Assembly: GCF_905250085.1 (NCBI RefSeq)
Contig: NZ_CAJNOB010000001.1
Span: 1 to 64,000, forward strand
Direction: 5' to 3'
Length of the DNA stretch: 64,000 nt
Source: Candidatus Methylacidithermus pantelleriae
Lineage (GTDB): Bacteria > Verrucomicrobiota > Verrucomicrobiia > Methylacidiphilales > Methylacidiphilaceae
In this document: one piece after another, positions 1 through 8,612 of the stretch
Numbering within the stretch: the stretch's first letter is position 1
Layout of the letters: every line of letters begins with the position of its first letter
Made by a program: the position numbers and the translations under genes
The notes under the pieces: generated by a model
The model's database searches: none
Told to the model about the DNA's origin: nothing
What the model saw: only the letters and a program-made list of their open reading frames with translations

Positions 1-245
1 TCTCCTCTAAGGTCTGGACCGACTTTGCCAACACTTTGGCCGCTCCCGGATGGGCCATCCTTGGATTTCGCATGGGAGTCCAACGAGCCAAAGGACCCTC
101 CTTTTTCTTCGAAGGTCGTAACCTTACGAACCAGCGTTACGCGGCCACTGTCGCCCCGATTGTGACGGCTCGGGGACACGACCAGCCGGTTTTTTATCCG
201 GGTGCGGGATGGGCTCTCTACGGAGGTATCCAATGGACTTTTTAA
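1..245 (+). CDS. TonB-dependent outer-membrane receptor, C-terminal fragment
   Basis: The left window edge cuts this gene; codons are read from base 3. About 80 residues remain. They show alternating beta-strand character and the phrase FFEGRNLTNQRYAAT, which matches the 'xxNLTDxxY' signature near the end of TonB-dependent receptor barrels. The chain ends in QWTF; a terminal aromatic residue is typical of outer-membrane barrels recognised by the Bam machinery. Such receptors import metal chelates, cobalamin or other large ligands using ExbB/ExbD/TonB energy, and a candidate set lies at 13.7-15.7 kb. The next gene starts 13 bases before this stop codon, so the two are probably co-transcribed. 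The ligand cannot be told from this fragment. Confidence 0.85.
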   Translation, partial: SSKVWTDFANTLAAPGWAILGFRMGVQRAKGPSFFFEGRNLTNQRYAATVAPIVTARGHDQPVFYPGAGWALYGGIQWTF

Positions 246-1558
246 AACTCCATGATCAGAGACTTCGTTGGATTTTTGTGATGTTGATAACATGGATGGC
301 TCTCTTTCTCGGTCCTGTTCTTATCCTCTCGCTTTTCGGACAACTTGCCCGGTCTTCGTCTTTCTTTCACCCGGACGGACCTTCAGGAGTGGTGGGGTTA
401 GATCTCTACCCTGATTCTGGGAAAGTGCATCTTCTTCTTGCCGCAGCAAATCGCGAGGAAGAGCTTGCCCAGGTCAAGCTCTTCTACCGTTATTGGGATC
501 CTGGAACCAAGAGCTGGAGTCTTCCGACAGAAATCCCAACCCAAGGCCAATCCCCTAGGGTTCCCCACCGAGGGGATGATCCCCAGATCGCTGTCCATGG
601 ATCCCAAGTCGTTGCCCTCTGGACGGTTCCCGGAACCGGCTACATGGGTGCAGGCCCTATGCGAACGGCTTTATCCTTTGATGGAGGAAAGAGCTGGCAG
701 CCTGGACCCAATCCTTCGGATGACCAAAGCCAAGGGGGGCACGAATTTGCCGATTTAGCTTATGATCACCAAGGCCGGCTCCATTTAGCCTGGCTTGACA
801 GCCGGGCGGGCAAACAAGGATTGATCTATGCCCGGTCTCTTGACGGAGGGAGCCACTGGGAAGCCAACCGGATCATTGACCCCGAAACCTGTAGTTGCTG
901 CTGGATCCGTGTGGCTTGCTGGCAAGACCACGTGTATATGCTCTACCGAGATGCGCCCGTTCGAGACATGCGCATGGCATGGTCCTACGACGGAGGGACC
1001 CACTGGAACGATTGCGGATGGGTAGGCCATTTTGGTTGGGAATTCCAAGGATGCCCCCATTGGGGAGGGGCTCTCGCGTTCTGGAAACAAGGGAGGATCA
1101 ACTGGATCGGGGCGCTGGTCCAGACGGGAAAACCAGGCAGTACTGGTATCTACTTTCTTTCCAGTGATGACCATGGGCTTACATGGACCTCGCCCGTTCG
1201 CCTAGGGGATCCCAACGCTCGTTTTGTCGATCTTGCTGGAGATGGGAACGGGACGCTTCTGGCCGCCTGGAACCAGTGGGATGGATCAACGTATCGTGTC
1301 TGGATAGCCAAATCTAGCGACCGCGGAGTTCACTGGACCGAGCCGCAACCGATCTCGCCTCAAGGGATTACGACGACTCATCCAAGAGTTGCATTTTGCC
1401 AAAGCAACTTTCTTGTCGTTTGGACCCAAAGTAAAGACGGGCTTCAATGGGACTGGAACTGGATAAGCTGGCCTCCTCCCAAACCTCCTTCAGAAGCCCT
1501 TGGCGTTTTTCATAGGAAACCATTCCAACCCAACAAAGAAAATCCGCCTGGCACGTAG
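233..1558 (+). CDS. BNR/Asp-box (sialidase-fold) membrane-anchored protein with CSCC motif
   Basis: The protein has 441 residues from the ATG at 233, chosen because it overlaps the receptor stop and directly precedes the hydrophobic segment at about residues 13-38 (signal or N-terminal anchor). The exported part carries at least five Asp-box repeats (S-x-D-x-G-x-x-W type): SFDGGKSW near 147, SLDGGSHW near 202, SYDGGTHW near 251, SSDDHGLTW near 310 and SSDRGVHW near 361. This indicates a six-bladed sialidase-type propeller. A Cys cluster, CSCCW near residue 220, is followed by a YRD...RDM stretch and a GW...GCP stretch. I know this combination from a widespread uncharacterised BNR family often seen near TonB receptors and metal genes. 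Sialidase catalytic residues are not evident, so enzyme activity should not be assumed; a metal-binding envelope role is an inference. Confidence 0.82.
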   Translation: MDFLKLHDQRLRWIFVMLITWMALFLGPVLILSLFGQLARSSSFFHPDGPSGVVGLDLYPDSGKVHLLLAAANREEELAQVKLFYRYWDPGTKSWSLPTEIPTQGQSPRVPHRGDDPQIAVHGSQVVALWTVPGTGYMGAGPMRTALSFDGGKSWQPGPNPSDDQSQGGHEFADLAYDHQGRLHLAWLDSRAGKQGLIYARSLDGGSHWEANRIIDPETCSCCWIRVACWQDHVYMLYRDAPVRDMRMAWSYDGGTHWNDCGWVGHFGWEFQGCPHWGGALAFWKQGRINWIGALVQTGKPGSTGIYFLSSDDHGLTWTSPVRLGDPNARFVDLAGDGNGTLLAAWNQWDGSTYRVWIAKSSDRGVHWTEPQPISPQGITTTHPRVAFCQSNFLVVWTQSKDGLQWDWNWISWPPPKPPSEALGVFHRKPFQPNKENPPGT

Positions 1559-1825
1559 TCTTGTGCACGGCAAAACAAGAAGCTCCCTGACTCACCTCCC
1601 AAGGAGCGAGGCCAACCCAGCCGGCGAGATCGATGGAATTGGGCGAGGAATCTCCCGCTTTACTTTTCTTTCCGTTGAGAAAACCAGGACAAAATGCGGC
1701 AAATCTTGCCTCAACAGGGGGATAATCCTGCGTTCCACAACCTTTTTCGGAACATGCTGTTCCCGGCTTTCGCACGGATAATGGACCGCATTCCTTTTGA
1801 AAAGACTTTCCAACGCCCTTTCTTA

Positions 1826-2365
1826 TCAATGTCCTTCAAACCAAGGGAAAAGCCGAAAGTACCACCCTTTGCGATGGGCCGATCGCAAGACCTCTTGTTG
1901 GGAGGAACTGCGCTCCACCCCTCCCCGAAAGACAACATAAACGAAGCCACCTCTGCCACTGGCCAATCCGATCCCGGCCGACTCGATTCTGGGATCCAAA
2001 AGGTTACGCTGATGAGCTGGACTCTTTTCCCAGTGTTCCATAATCACACCAGGCCGCAAGGGAGGACTCATGACAAAAAGATTTTCGACAAGGTATCCCC
2101 ACCTCCCCTGCCTCATTTGCCCTCGTAGATCTGTTCCATGGGAGAGCCCCCCTTCGCGTGCGATCACCTGGGCCCATCGCTGGGCTTGAGTCTCGAGGTC
2201 TGAATCCGGCTGGAGCTGCTTTCGCCCGTGACTCAACCTGTACTCGTTGATTCTAGCCAATAGCTCCTGCTTTGGTGGGATTCCCGAAAGGGAATTGGCG
2301 CACAAAAGATAGGAAGAAAATACCCAGAACAAGAATGCCAGCCAACCCTTTCTTTTCGTGTTCAC
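1826..2365 (-). CDS. Secreted CAP/SCP-domain protein
   Basis: About 179 residues from a GTG at 2365; an upstream TTG at 2389 would add eight residues and neither has an ideal ribosome site. A hydrophobic signal segment (GWLAFLFWVFSSYLLCA) is followed by a CAP/SCP-PR1 domain. It contains LLARINEYRLSHGRKQL at the start, LSHGTDLRGQ with the expected His, a YLVENLF segment with Glu, and the closing IMEHWEKSPAHQRNLLDP motif with its second His. The family's usual His-Glu-His cleft residues are therefore present. The short basic tail after FRGG has no known role. Bacterial CAP proteins are extracytoplasmic and mostly uncharacterised. It converges with the BNR gene, 267 bp away, so it belongs to a different transcription unit. 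Confidence 0.85.
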   Translation of the reverse strand: MNTKRKGWLAFLFWVFSSYLLCANSLSGIPPKQELLARINEYRLSHGRKQLQPDSDLETQAQRWAQVIAREGGLSHGTDLRGQMRQGRWGYLVENLFVMSPPLRPGVIMEHWEKSPAHQRNLLDPRIESAGIGLASGRGGFVYVVFRGGVERSSSQQEVLRSAHRKGWYFRLFPWFEGH

Positions 2366-2939
2366 TCCTTTACACTTCTCTGCCTTCAATTACGGGCCTT
2401 TTCCAAAGCTCTTATCCAAGCCAAAAAGCCTGCGGGCACCGCTCCCTCAAATTAACCCTGCCCCCGAAAAGCTCTCTTGCCCCTCCGTTACCATAATAAG
2501 CCTGCCTTCTAGTGACACCCACTTCCAAAACTAGCTTCCTCCACAAGACCGAACACCGTGTTTCCGTTCCCAAAGCGCAGGTTCTAAAACCGAAACGTTT
2601 TTCTTTTCCGCCCGCACGCTCGGTTTGACCCAGTTCCGGAAGTAAAGACTACGCAATGAAACCCGTAGAGGCAACGGCCCCTCCCGTGCGACGCCAAAAC
2701 CTCGTTTTGGACCGAGGTGGCGCTTGTTCTGCTTCTCCACTATGCAAGAAGCGAAGGCACTCTCCCCAAGACCCTTAGGGGTAAGCTTGGCCTCTTTCTT
2801 GAAGTGGCCATCCCGGTCCGCAAGGCCTAGGCCCGTTTTACCCCCGCAGGGAACGTCGTCAGGGCTAGAATCTAGCAAAACTGCACCCCTAACATACCTT
2901 CCACACGGTCTCAAACTACATTACTGTAGCCGAACGATT
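2366..2939. other. Gene-free stretch, possibly decayed
   Basis: No reading frame here has convincing coding character. Short open stretches such as 2531-2914 (minus) have no recognisable domain. The end near 2530-2580 (minus, ...WERKHGV) faintly recalls the tail of an IS605 OrfB-type protein, but this is too weak to call. It directly abuts the decayed insertion sequence at 2940. Confidence 0.4.
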
Positions 2940-4728
2940 GAATGGTTTCCTCCTGCCTAGCTGATCCACTGGGGGGCCTCGTGAGAAAAAAAAGGGGAAG
3001 CAGGCCTGCTTTTTGGAAAGTAGTTCGTTCCCTTCTTTGCGTGTTTCACAATGCACCCGCCCCTAAAAATTTTGCCTCCAGACAAAAGCCGCGCTACGCG
3101 GATGGCTTAAAGGCCACGAAGGAGTTTGGGGGATTTCTCCGTGCAAGCCTTTCCGGATCCCTTGGGCTCTCGGAGGCGGGCGGTGAGCCCGTAGGCAGGA
3201 AAAAGATCCTGGTGGTATTGCGGACTCGGGTCGCCCCCCCGCCAGTGATACACGGGACGGGCTTCTAGAGAGCTTTTGAGCTGGGGAAAGGCCAGTTCAA
3301 ACCTCGGCACGTCGCTTATAATGAGTGAGGAACCTTCCGGCGGTAAGAGACGGAGCTCCGGGAGATACCAGCCATGGATCGCTTCCTCTTCTGGGAGCCG
3401 CTCCTCTCTGTACGTTTCCGCCAGAAGGGGCCGCGAGGCTCGACCGCCTACTCCAAAGTATTTATGGGGTTGCAGACAAAAGAAAACGCACCAACCGACC
3501 GGGCTCGCCAGTTTAAGCGGATCGGCTTTTGGCGCGATCGTTTTGCGAATGTCGGCCAATACCTCCTTAGCAGAAGCCAGCCGGGTTTTCCACCGGGCGC
3601 GATCGCTCAAGGCCTAGGCCATCTCCCTCGGGCCATTAGAGATCGAACCCCATTGGCTTCCACCCCCATAGCTTAACTCGGGTCAGTAAGCCAAAGCTCC
3701 CCATCTTTTGGGAAGATCGCGACAATCGCTCTTGGAGCTTTGCCTCTCTTAGCTCAAGTGAAATAGGCAAGCCCTCTCCACTTTCAGCGCTTCGAAGTTC
3801 CACCGGCTTTTCCCATCCTCCATCAAAAACAAAGGTTCTTTCTTGGATCCCCAACCCTCGTTGGAGTCTCACGAGGAACCCCAGAAGCGTCTTCGAATCC
3901 GCCGGGTTTGACCCCGAAATCTTTACTTTACAAAAAATCCAAACTTCTTGAGCACCGGTCGCAATCGACAAGAAGGACTTAGTGCCGATCCCCTCGGTGA
4001 TTCCGGCTCTCTCCATAACGGGCCAGTCCCTCCGGCTCTGCCCCTTCAAAGCACACACGGGATAGATTCTAAAGGAGAAAACTCGTTCCCCGCAGGGAAA
4101 CCCTACGATTGAGCTTCCTTTCCACCTAGCTCCCACCCCCGTTTCACCCACCCAACCGCCCGTTATAGCTGCTCTTCCTCCAAGTTTTTTGCCTGCACCC
4201 CGCACAGTTCCCCTAAAACTTTCCCCCTTGCTTTCCCCCGCAACGCACGCTTCGAAGAGGCAAAACCCTCCGCTCCGAAAGCGATCGCTTTAATCAACGG
4301 CTGCTTCCGCTCCGTTCTCACTCCTCCAGGGATTTCCTCTAGACCCCACCTTCGCGACATCTCTTCCTGTACCTCAAACGCCCCATCATGTAACGCCTCC
4401 CCCCATGTGCAAGCCCTCCAGGGAGAAGCTTCTGCCCTTTGAAGCCTGTTGGAACAACCTCTTGCCTGTCGACCGGGAGCCGCCTCCCATTGGCCCAATT
4501 CCTTCTCTTTCCCTCTTTCGCCACGCGGTAGGACCGGTGAACCCCCCGACCTGCCGGCACACCTTCCCGTTGCAACGGGTACGAACCTCCTGGACATATA
4601 TGCGTACAACTTGCAACACCTGCCATTTGCTTGCCATAAAATGTTTCTTCACATCCCGTTTACATTGACCCTACACACTTTTCCGTAAGTTTTTAACTTG
4701 TAACTACAAAGGTCAAAAAACCTGGGGA
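2940..4728 (-). mobile_element. Decayed insertion sequence, copy A (IS1634/IS4-like)
   Basis: This 1.8-kb segment is homologous along its length, in the same orientation, to 29637-31430. Shared blocks include aatggtttcctcctgcctag at the left edge, gtttgggggatttctccgt near 3127 and 29818, gagataccatccat-like sequence near 3361 and 30070, and aactacaaagg near the right edge. The two copies differ by many substitutions and indels, so both are old. The right end also matches a third site near 44440-44530. I could not find clean terminal inverted repeats or a target duplication. The transposase reads on the minus strand and is broken. Confidence 0.75.
3107..4652 (-). pseudogene. Broken transposase of copy A
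   Basis: Translations of the minus strand give pieces of one transposase in different frames. The N-terminal piece (from about 4652) reads VQEVRTRCNGKVCRQVG, like the 'xVxTRRNGKxYRYVxLV' opening of IS1634-type transposases. The C-terminal piece (3107-3610) contains HGWYLPELRL and AFPQLKSSLEARPVYHW, matching the 'DGxYxLxT...VExAFRxLKSSLxVRPVYH' end of the DDE domain. The middle is out of frame and unreadable. Family assignment rests on these motifs alone. No full-length frame exists, so the element cannot encode its own transposase. Confidence 0.6.
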
Positions 4729-5266
4729 AGCCTACGGTAGGCCCGGCAGCCTTGGAAGAGCCCCAGGGAATGCCCGTTTTGTTGGGAACGAGGGGCATGA
4801 GGGCTGGTTTTTTTGAAGGAAACTTTTGATAACCTTGCTCGCGCAAGACTACGCGTGGGGAAAACAAAGAAAGTACGGCCTGGTCTCTTGGCCACTAACT
4901 TACCTTCAATCAGTACCGAACTTAAGTTAGAATCGCGTCTGATGATCGAGCCAGTGTGGGAGGGAAGGCAACAGAGGGGTAGCAGACAATGAAAAAGTCG
5001 GTTTATCAAAGATTCTGGAGAGATAGACAAGCTCAGTACTTTTAAAAAGGGCTTTCTCTCGCGCGCGAGAAGATAGAAAGGAGACGCCCCTAGGCGGGGG
5101 GAGCCTCTATTCCGAAAAACCTAGGCTTTACACCCCCGGGGCTAGATGCCTCATAGACTCTCCTGCCCATCATTCCCACAGCTATAAAACAGCCGTTTGT
5201 TATTGATCCAGCCATAGGTAAAGCTCTTAATCCCTTCTCGCAGGTTCGCCGGTAACCAGTAACCAT
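4729..5266. other. Gene-free stretch right of IS copy A
   Basis: No convincing coding frame, tRNA or strong terminator is visible. The stretch joins the IS remnant to the lipoprotein gene, whose 3' end lies at 5267 on the minus strand. Confidence 0.4.
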
Positions 5267-5716
5267 CTATTGAACGCGAATCGCCAAAATACTGTAACCT
5301 CCACGTAAAATAGGGTAACTCCACCCAGACGCGCTTGCTCCCCAGCCTGAATACTGCGCATTGGCCCCCGATGCCCACCCGACAACCTTCTCCCGTTTAT
5401 CCACAACCCAAATTGCATTGGCTCCAACCGCCCGAGCTTTCTCCACAATCTCGTCCCAGACGCTGGAACTAGCCATAATCCCCACAAGCCCGCTCTTGTG
5501 GTAACTCGCCTCAATCTCCCCGAGGATCCTGAATGGACGATCGGGATACGACCAGTACACGGGCATCCCATTCTTTCTCTCCGAGAAGGCTCCTGGGGCG
5601 GCTGGATAAGTCTCCCTTCCAGTGTAAGGGGTGTAAGAAACTGAGCAGGAAAAAAGAAAACTAGTAACTATAGCAAGCAAACCTAGGCCGGATGGCGGCT
5701 TGCCTTGATTCACCAC
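5267..5716 (-). CDS. Small predicted lipoprotein, function unknown
   Basis: The 149-residue product starts at a GTG (two tandem GTG codons; AAAGGA lies just upstream). The N-terminus has a lipoprotein-type signal, GLLAIVTSFLFSC, with Cys about residue 24. The mature part contains YPDRPFRILGEIEA, then SSSVWDEIVEKARAVGANAIWVVD. That pattern (a 'lGxv' strand, then a helix ending in GANAI) resembles small YbjQ-like or DUF4156-like lipoproteins in which a tiny alpha/beta domain follows the lipobox. The C-terminus is rich in Gly, Ser and Trp. It stands alone between two decayed stretches, and no partner gene suggests a role. Confidence 0.7.
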   Translation of the reverse strand: MVNQGKPPSGLGLLAIVTSFLFSCSVSYTPYTGRETYPAAPGAFSERKNGMPVYWSYPDRPFRILGEIEASYHKSGLVGIMASSSVWDEIVEKARAVGANAIWVVDKREKVVGWASGANAQYSGWGASASGWSYPILRGGYSILAIRVQ

Positions 5717-6974
5717 TCGTCCTTTCTTAAGGAATTCGACCGAGCGCTCCTTTTAGCATACCCTACCGCTTGCTTCCAGAGAATTCCAGAGTATCCCTTG
5801 TCCACCAAGGAAATCGAGCTTCCTGGAGACCTAACTGATTAAGGAGCCTCCTTGCTGGAACTTTTGATGTATCCTTAGTACAAGGGTCTTAGCTAGCTTA
5901 TCGTGCCAGCATTGGCGCCTTGGGTCCCGGAGCATCCAAACTAAACCAAGGCCCCAAGCAGAGAGGCAAACAAAGTAAAGAAGGGCAAGCCACTCTACGG
6001 GCACAGACAAAAAGAGACAGAACCACGAAAAACCATGGATAAAAGAACATAGGGAGCTTCACTAGGGTACGGACGAATGCCCGGCCCAAACCAGGGGAGT
6101 TGCCATCTAGACCAACACTTTGATCTTCATCAACATTTTGCCCAGGGTTTGGCCTTTGAGCCCCACAAAAAAGAGCTCATATGGCCAACAAACGCTACTC
6201 GACAACAACACCGCCAGGCCTTCCCGCGCCCACTTTTCTTCGTCAGGCCACAAGAGCTCAAGCCCTTCCCCGACGATTAGACCTCACTGAAAAACCCACG
6301 ATAAATCCGTCAATTCGCTGAGCTAACAATCTGCGACCGAAACTAGCGTACCTTATTTCCATCTCTTTCGGTGGCTTCTTCTCCTACCTGCCGTCGAGGC
6401 TAAGACGGTTCTTGTTTTCTCCTTTCCTTATAGGACACTTCACCCGGAGACTCAGTTAAGGACCGCCAATCTGCCTATGCATGGTTCTCCAAAAAAGACC
6501 GCGCCTCGCCAAAAGAGGACCCCCGCCCCGTATCAGGCTTCCCGTTTCTCCGGTTACAAGACCTGACGCATCCTGCGTGGTTGCTCGGAAATGGAGGAGC
6601 TTCCTTTTTGGGTCAAAGGCGCGAAAGACGGCCAGGCGCCTGATGAGACGAGATTGGTGGCCTAAAACACTGGCGGATGGAAGAACCGTAAAAACCACAT
6701 CACCAGCAGGCGAAGGGAAAGTCTTGTCTCAGCCTCTGCCGGACGCGCGCGATACCCATTGCAACTCTCCCAGGTGCGCATCCACTGGGAAAGCCAGTCG
6801 AAACCGGCACAAGTTTTCCTAGGGTTTTCCGTAGCTATCGCCAAAACACCCAAGTCCCGGTCGCTTTTGCTCTCGCGCTGCAGCCGATTGAACATGGGGC
6901 ATCTCGGGGAGCTCAGCACCAATACGGCCGGGGTGGTAAGGACAAACTTGCGGCTTTGAGCTGCAAGTGTATGG
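5717..6974. other. 1.26-kb gene-free stretch
   Basis: Only short open frames on both strands are present and none shows a recognisable domain or codon pattern like the neighbours. No similarity to either IS copy was noticed. It may be a decayed gene or long intergenic DNA; nothing specific can be supported. Confidence 0.4.
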
Positions 6975-7454
6975 CTAGAGCCCCATCGGATATCGATCGA
7001 GGTGCTCCACAAGGGCACAGAAACGCCGGTAGCTTGCCTCGGATAAATGATGTTCCAGACCCTCGATGTCAGCTAGGTATTGTTGAGGATCGAGAGAAAG
7101 TTGCTCAAAAAGCCGGCTTAAGATGTGATGCCGTTCTTCAATTCCCTGGGCGATTCTCCTGCCTTTGGGGGTTAGGGTAAACCCACGGTACTTCCGGTGA
7201 GCGAGATAGCCAAGTTTTCCCAACCGTCGAGCCATGAGAGAAGCGCTCGAGCGATTGATCGCCAGACTTTCCGCGACGTCCGCAACACAGGCGTAACCCT
7301 TTTGTTTGATCAGCCGATAGATGCATTCAAGATAATCTTCCACGCTCTCGGTGATAGCTTTCCCTCGATCGTGTACACTTCTGGCCGCGCTTTGAACCGA
7401 AGTCGGAGGACCTGAGGAACGTCCTGGGACCACGCGTTTCCCCTTTTCCGTCAT
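6975..7454 (-). CDS. mntR: MntR/DtxR-family metal-dependent regulator
   Basis: The 159-residue product has a roughly 30-residue basic, disordered-looking N-terminal extension. It is followed by ITESVEDYLECIYRLIKQKG, the hallmark opening of DtxR/MntR winged helices. A recognition helix region (SAASLMARRLGKLGYLAHRKYRGFTLTPKG) comes next, then the dimer and metal domain with ...RHHILSRLFEQLSLDP and EGLEHHLSEASYRRFCAL. The Asp, Glu and His residues expected for Mn/Fe binding are present, and there is no SH3-like third domain. The length and the HHxLxxxF pattern suit MntR more than DtxR/IdeR. No transporter gene is adjacent. A 9-bp direct repeat sits just upstream and may be an operator. Confidence 0.85.
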   Translation of the reverse strand: MTEKGKRVVPGRSSGPPTSVQSAARSVHDRGKAITESVEDYLECIYRLIKQKGYACVADVAESLAINRSSASLMARRLGKLGYLAHRKYRGFTLTPKGRRIAQGIEERHHILSRLFEQLSLDPQQYLADIEGLEHHLSEASYRRFCALVEHLDRYPMGL

Positions 7455-7470
7455 GGCTCTACCAAGTTCC

Positions 7471-7496
7471 TTTTTGAGATTACTCTATTTTTGAGA
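7471..7496. promoter_or_regulatory. Direct repeat upstream of mntR, possible operator
   Basis: The 9-mer tttttgaga occurs at 7471-7479 and again at 7488-7496, a 17-base spacing, 17-42 bases ahead of the regulator's ATG at 7454. The position suits autoregulation. The sequence does not match a classical DtxR or MntR palindrome, so this is a lead only. Confidence 0.3.
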
Positions 7497-7821
7497 AAGT
7501 TTTTCACCCAAGGAGTCCCATGTCCGAAGGCTATCCCTTTGGAGTTATGCAACCGCCCAAACGGGCTTCCGTCTCGACAAACATCCCACCTCGGCTTCCT
7601 TTTTGCCCCCACGAAGGTTTGTGTTAGAAAGCCAACGTTGGCAGGTGTCACTTTCAGAGCCCCTCTCGAATCATCCAAAAAGAGGCCGACCTACATGGTG
7701 TCCGGTCTTGGCCCGTTCCTTTCTCTAGACCCTTGTCCCCCTTTTGTTGCCTGCCCGCGGCTGGTTTTGAGTAACCCACACGGCCGAAAGTGTCAAGTGT
7801 CACTCTCCCTCTTTTTTTGGC
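7497..7821. other. Gene-free stretch between mntR and the TPM gene
   Basis: No convincing gene is seen. The long plus-strand open frame crossing this stretch (7491-8177) is mostly antisense to the TPM gene and lacks domain signals. The stretch should hold the mntR promoter and the 3' end of the minus-strand envelope cluster. Confidence 0.4.
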
Positions 7822-8364
7822 TTACGGCTCGGGATTTTTCTTTTCCTCTAGTAGGACACCCTTTTCCAGCACCACCGGTCGATCCTCAAGCTCGTTTGGG
7901 CTCACTCTCTCCCCTCTGGGGAAATACAGAGCCAAAAGATTGCCAAGGGCCCGGATCCCGGCGAGGGTCCCCTCAGCAAAATTCCCCCGGGCGTATTCCT
8001 TGGCCACCAGATTACAAATTCTCTCCCATTCTTCCGGAGCAACCCGGCCGGAAATCCCTCGATCCGCAACCAGCTCGATACTCCGATCCGAAACCAGGAC
8101 GTAGAAGAGCACTCCATTATTGTGCTCCGTATCCCACATGCGCAGACTTGAAAAAAGCTCCAATGCCCGATTCCTAGGACTTACGTTTCTCCAAAGATGA
8201 TGGAGATCCAGAGCACCTTCAATAACCACACGAAGCTGACCGGAAAATCGAGACTCCACCTCTCGCACCGCTTCCTCAATCGCTCGGAGGGCCGACGGTG
8301 GGAAGGTCCGCCGTAGCGCCCTCGGAGAGTGCCACAGGTGTCGAAGCAACCGCCTTAGCTTCAT
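7822..8364 (-). CDS. TPM-domain protein (second copy)
   Basis: The 180-residue product is a TPM (TLP18.3/Psb32/MOLO-1) domain without signal peptide or C-terminal membrane region. It shows AIEEAVREVESRFSGQLRVVIEG, a MWDTEHNNGVLFYVLVSDRSIELVADRGI core and a helix ending in FAEGTLAGIRALGNLLALYF. The NNGVLFYV...R-I-E-L-V-A-D-R-G strand matches the same element in the larger paralog just upstream. The start ATG at 8364 overlaps the stop of a small open frame (ATGA), suggesting translational coupling. It closes a minus-strand cluster with lemA. Stand-alone TPM proteins of this kind commonly accompany LemA and the Gly-tailed TPM protein; their biochemical role is unsettled. Confidence 0.85.
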   Translation of the reverse strand: MKLRRLLRHLWHSPRALRRTFPPSALRAIEEAVREVESRFSGQLRVVIEGALDLHHLWRNVSPRNRALELFSSLRMWDTEHNNGVLFYVLVSDRSIELVADRGISGRVAPEEWERICNLVAKEYARGNFAEGTLAGIRALGNLLALYFPRGERVSPNELEDRPVVLEKGVLLEEKKNPEP

Positions 8365-8612
8365 GACAATCCCTTACAAAAGCGGGCCACGGAAGTGGCC
8401 TGGAAAGCCGGGGGCTTACGAAACGCATCAGCTTGCCTTTCATACCATCGCTCCAGCACAAAGGAAATGCGAGAAGCCCGACCGGTCCAAAGACCTTTCG
8501 TTTCCGGGGGACCTTCGGCTAGCAAGGTTCTATTAGGGAGGGAACGGGGTTTTATCCTATCATCTACCCTGCGTCTTGGGTTCCGGGTGAAAATTTTTTT
8601 ACCCTCTACCAT
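8361..8612 (-). CDS. Possible 83-residue linker ORF between two TPM genes
   Basis: This open frame starts with an ATG overlapping the stop of the upstream TPM gene and ends with TGA overlapping the ATG of the next (ATGA), the spacing expected of a real operon member. Without it the two TPM genes would be 241 bp apart in an otherwise tight cluster. The product is basic (MVEGKKIFTRNPRRR... ending ARFCKGLS) with no recognised domain, membrane segment or signal. Coding status is uncertain; it could equally be an untranslated spacer that happens to be open. Confidence 0.3.
   Translation of the reverse strand: MVEGKKIFTRNPRRRVDDRIKPRSLPNRTLLAEGPPETKGLWTGRASRISFVLERWYERQADAFRKPPAFQATSVARFCKGLS

Noticed and set aside
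7491-8177. 228-codon plus-strand frame over the mntR-TPM gap
   Set aside because: It is largely antisense to the TPM gene and has no domain, signal or family.
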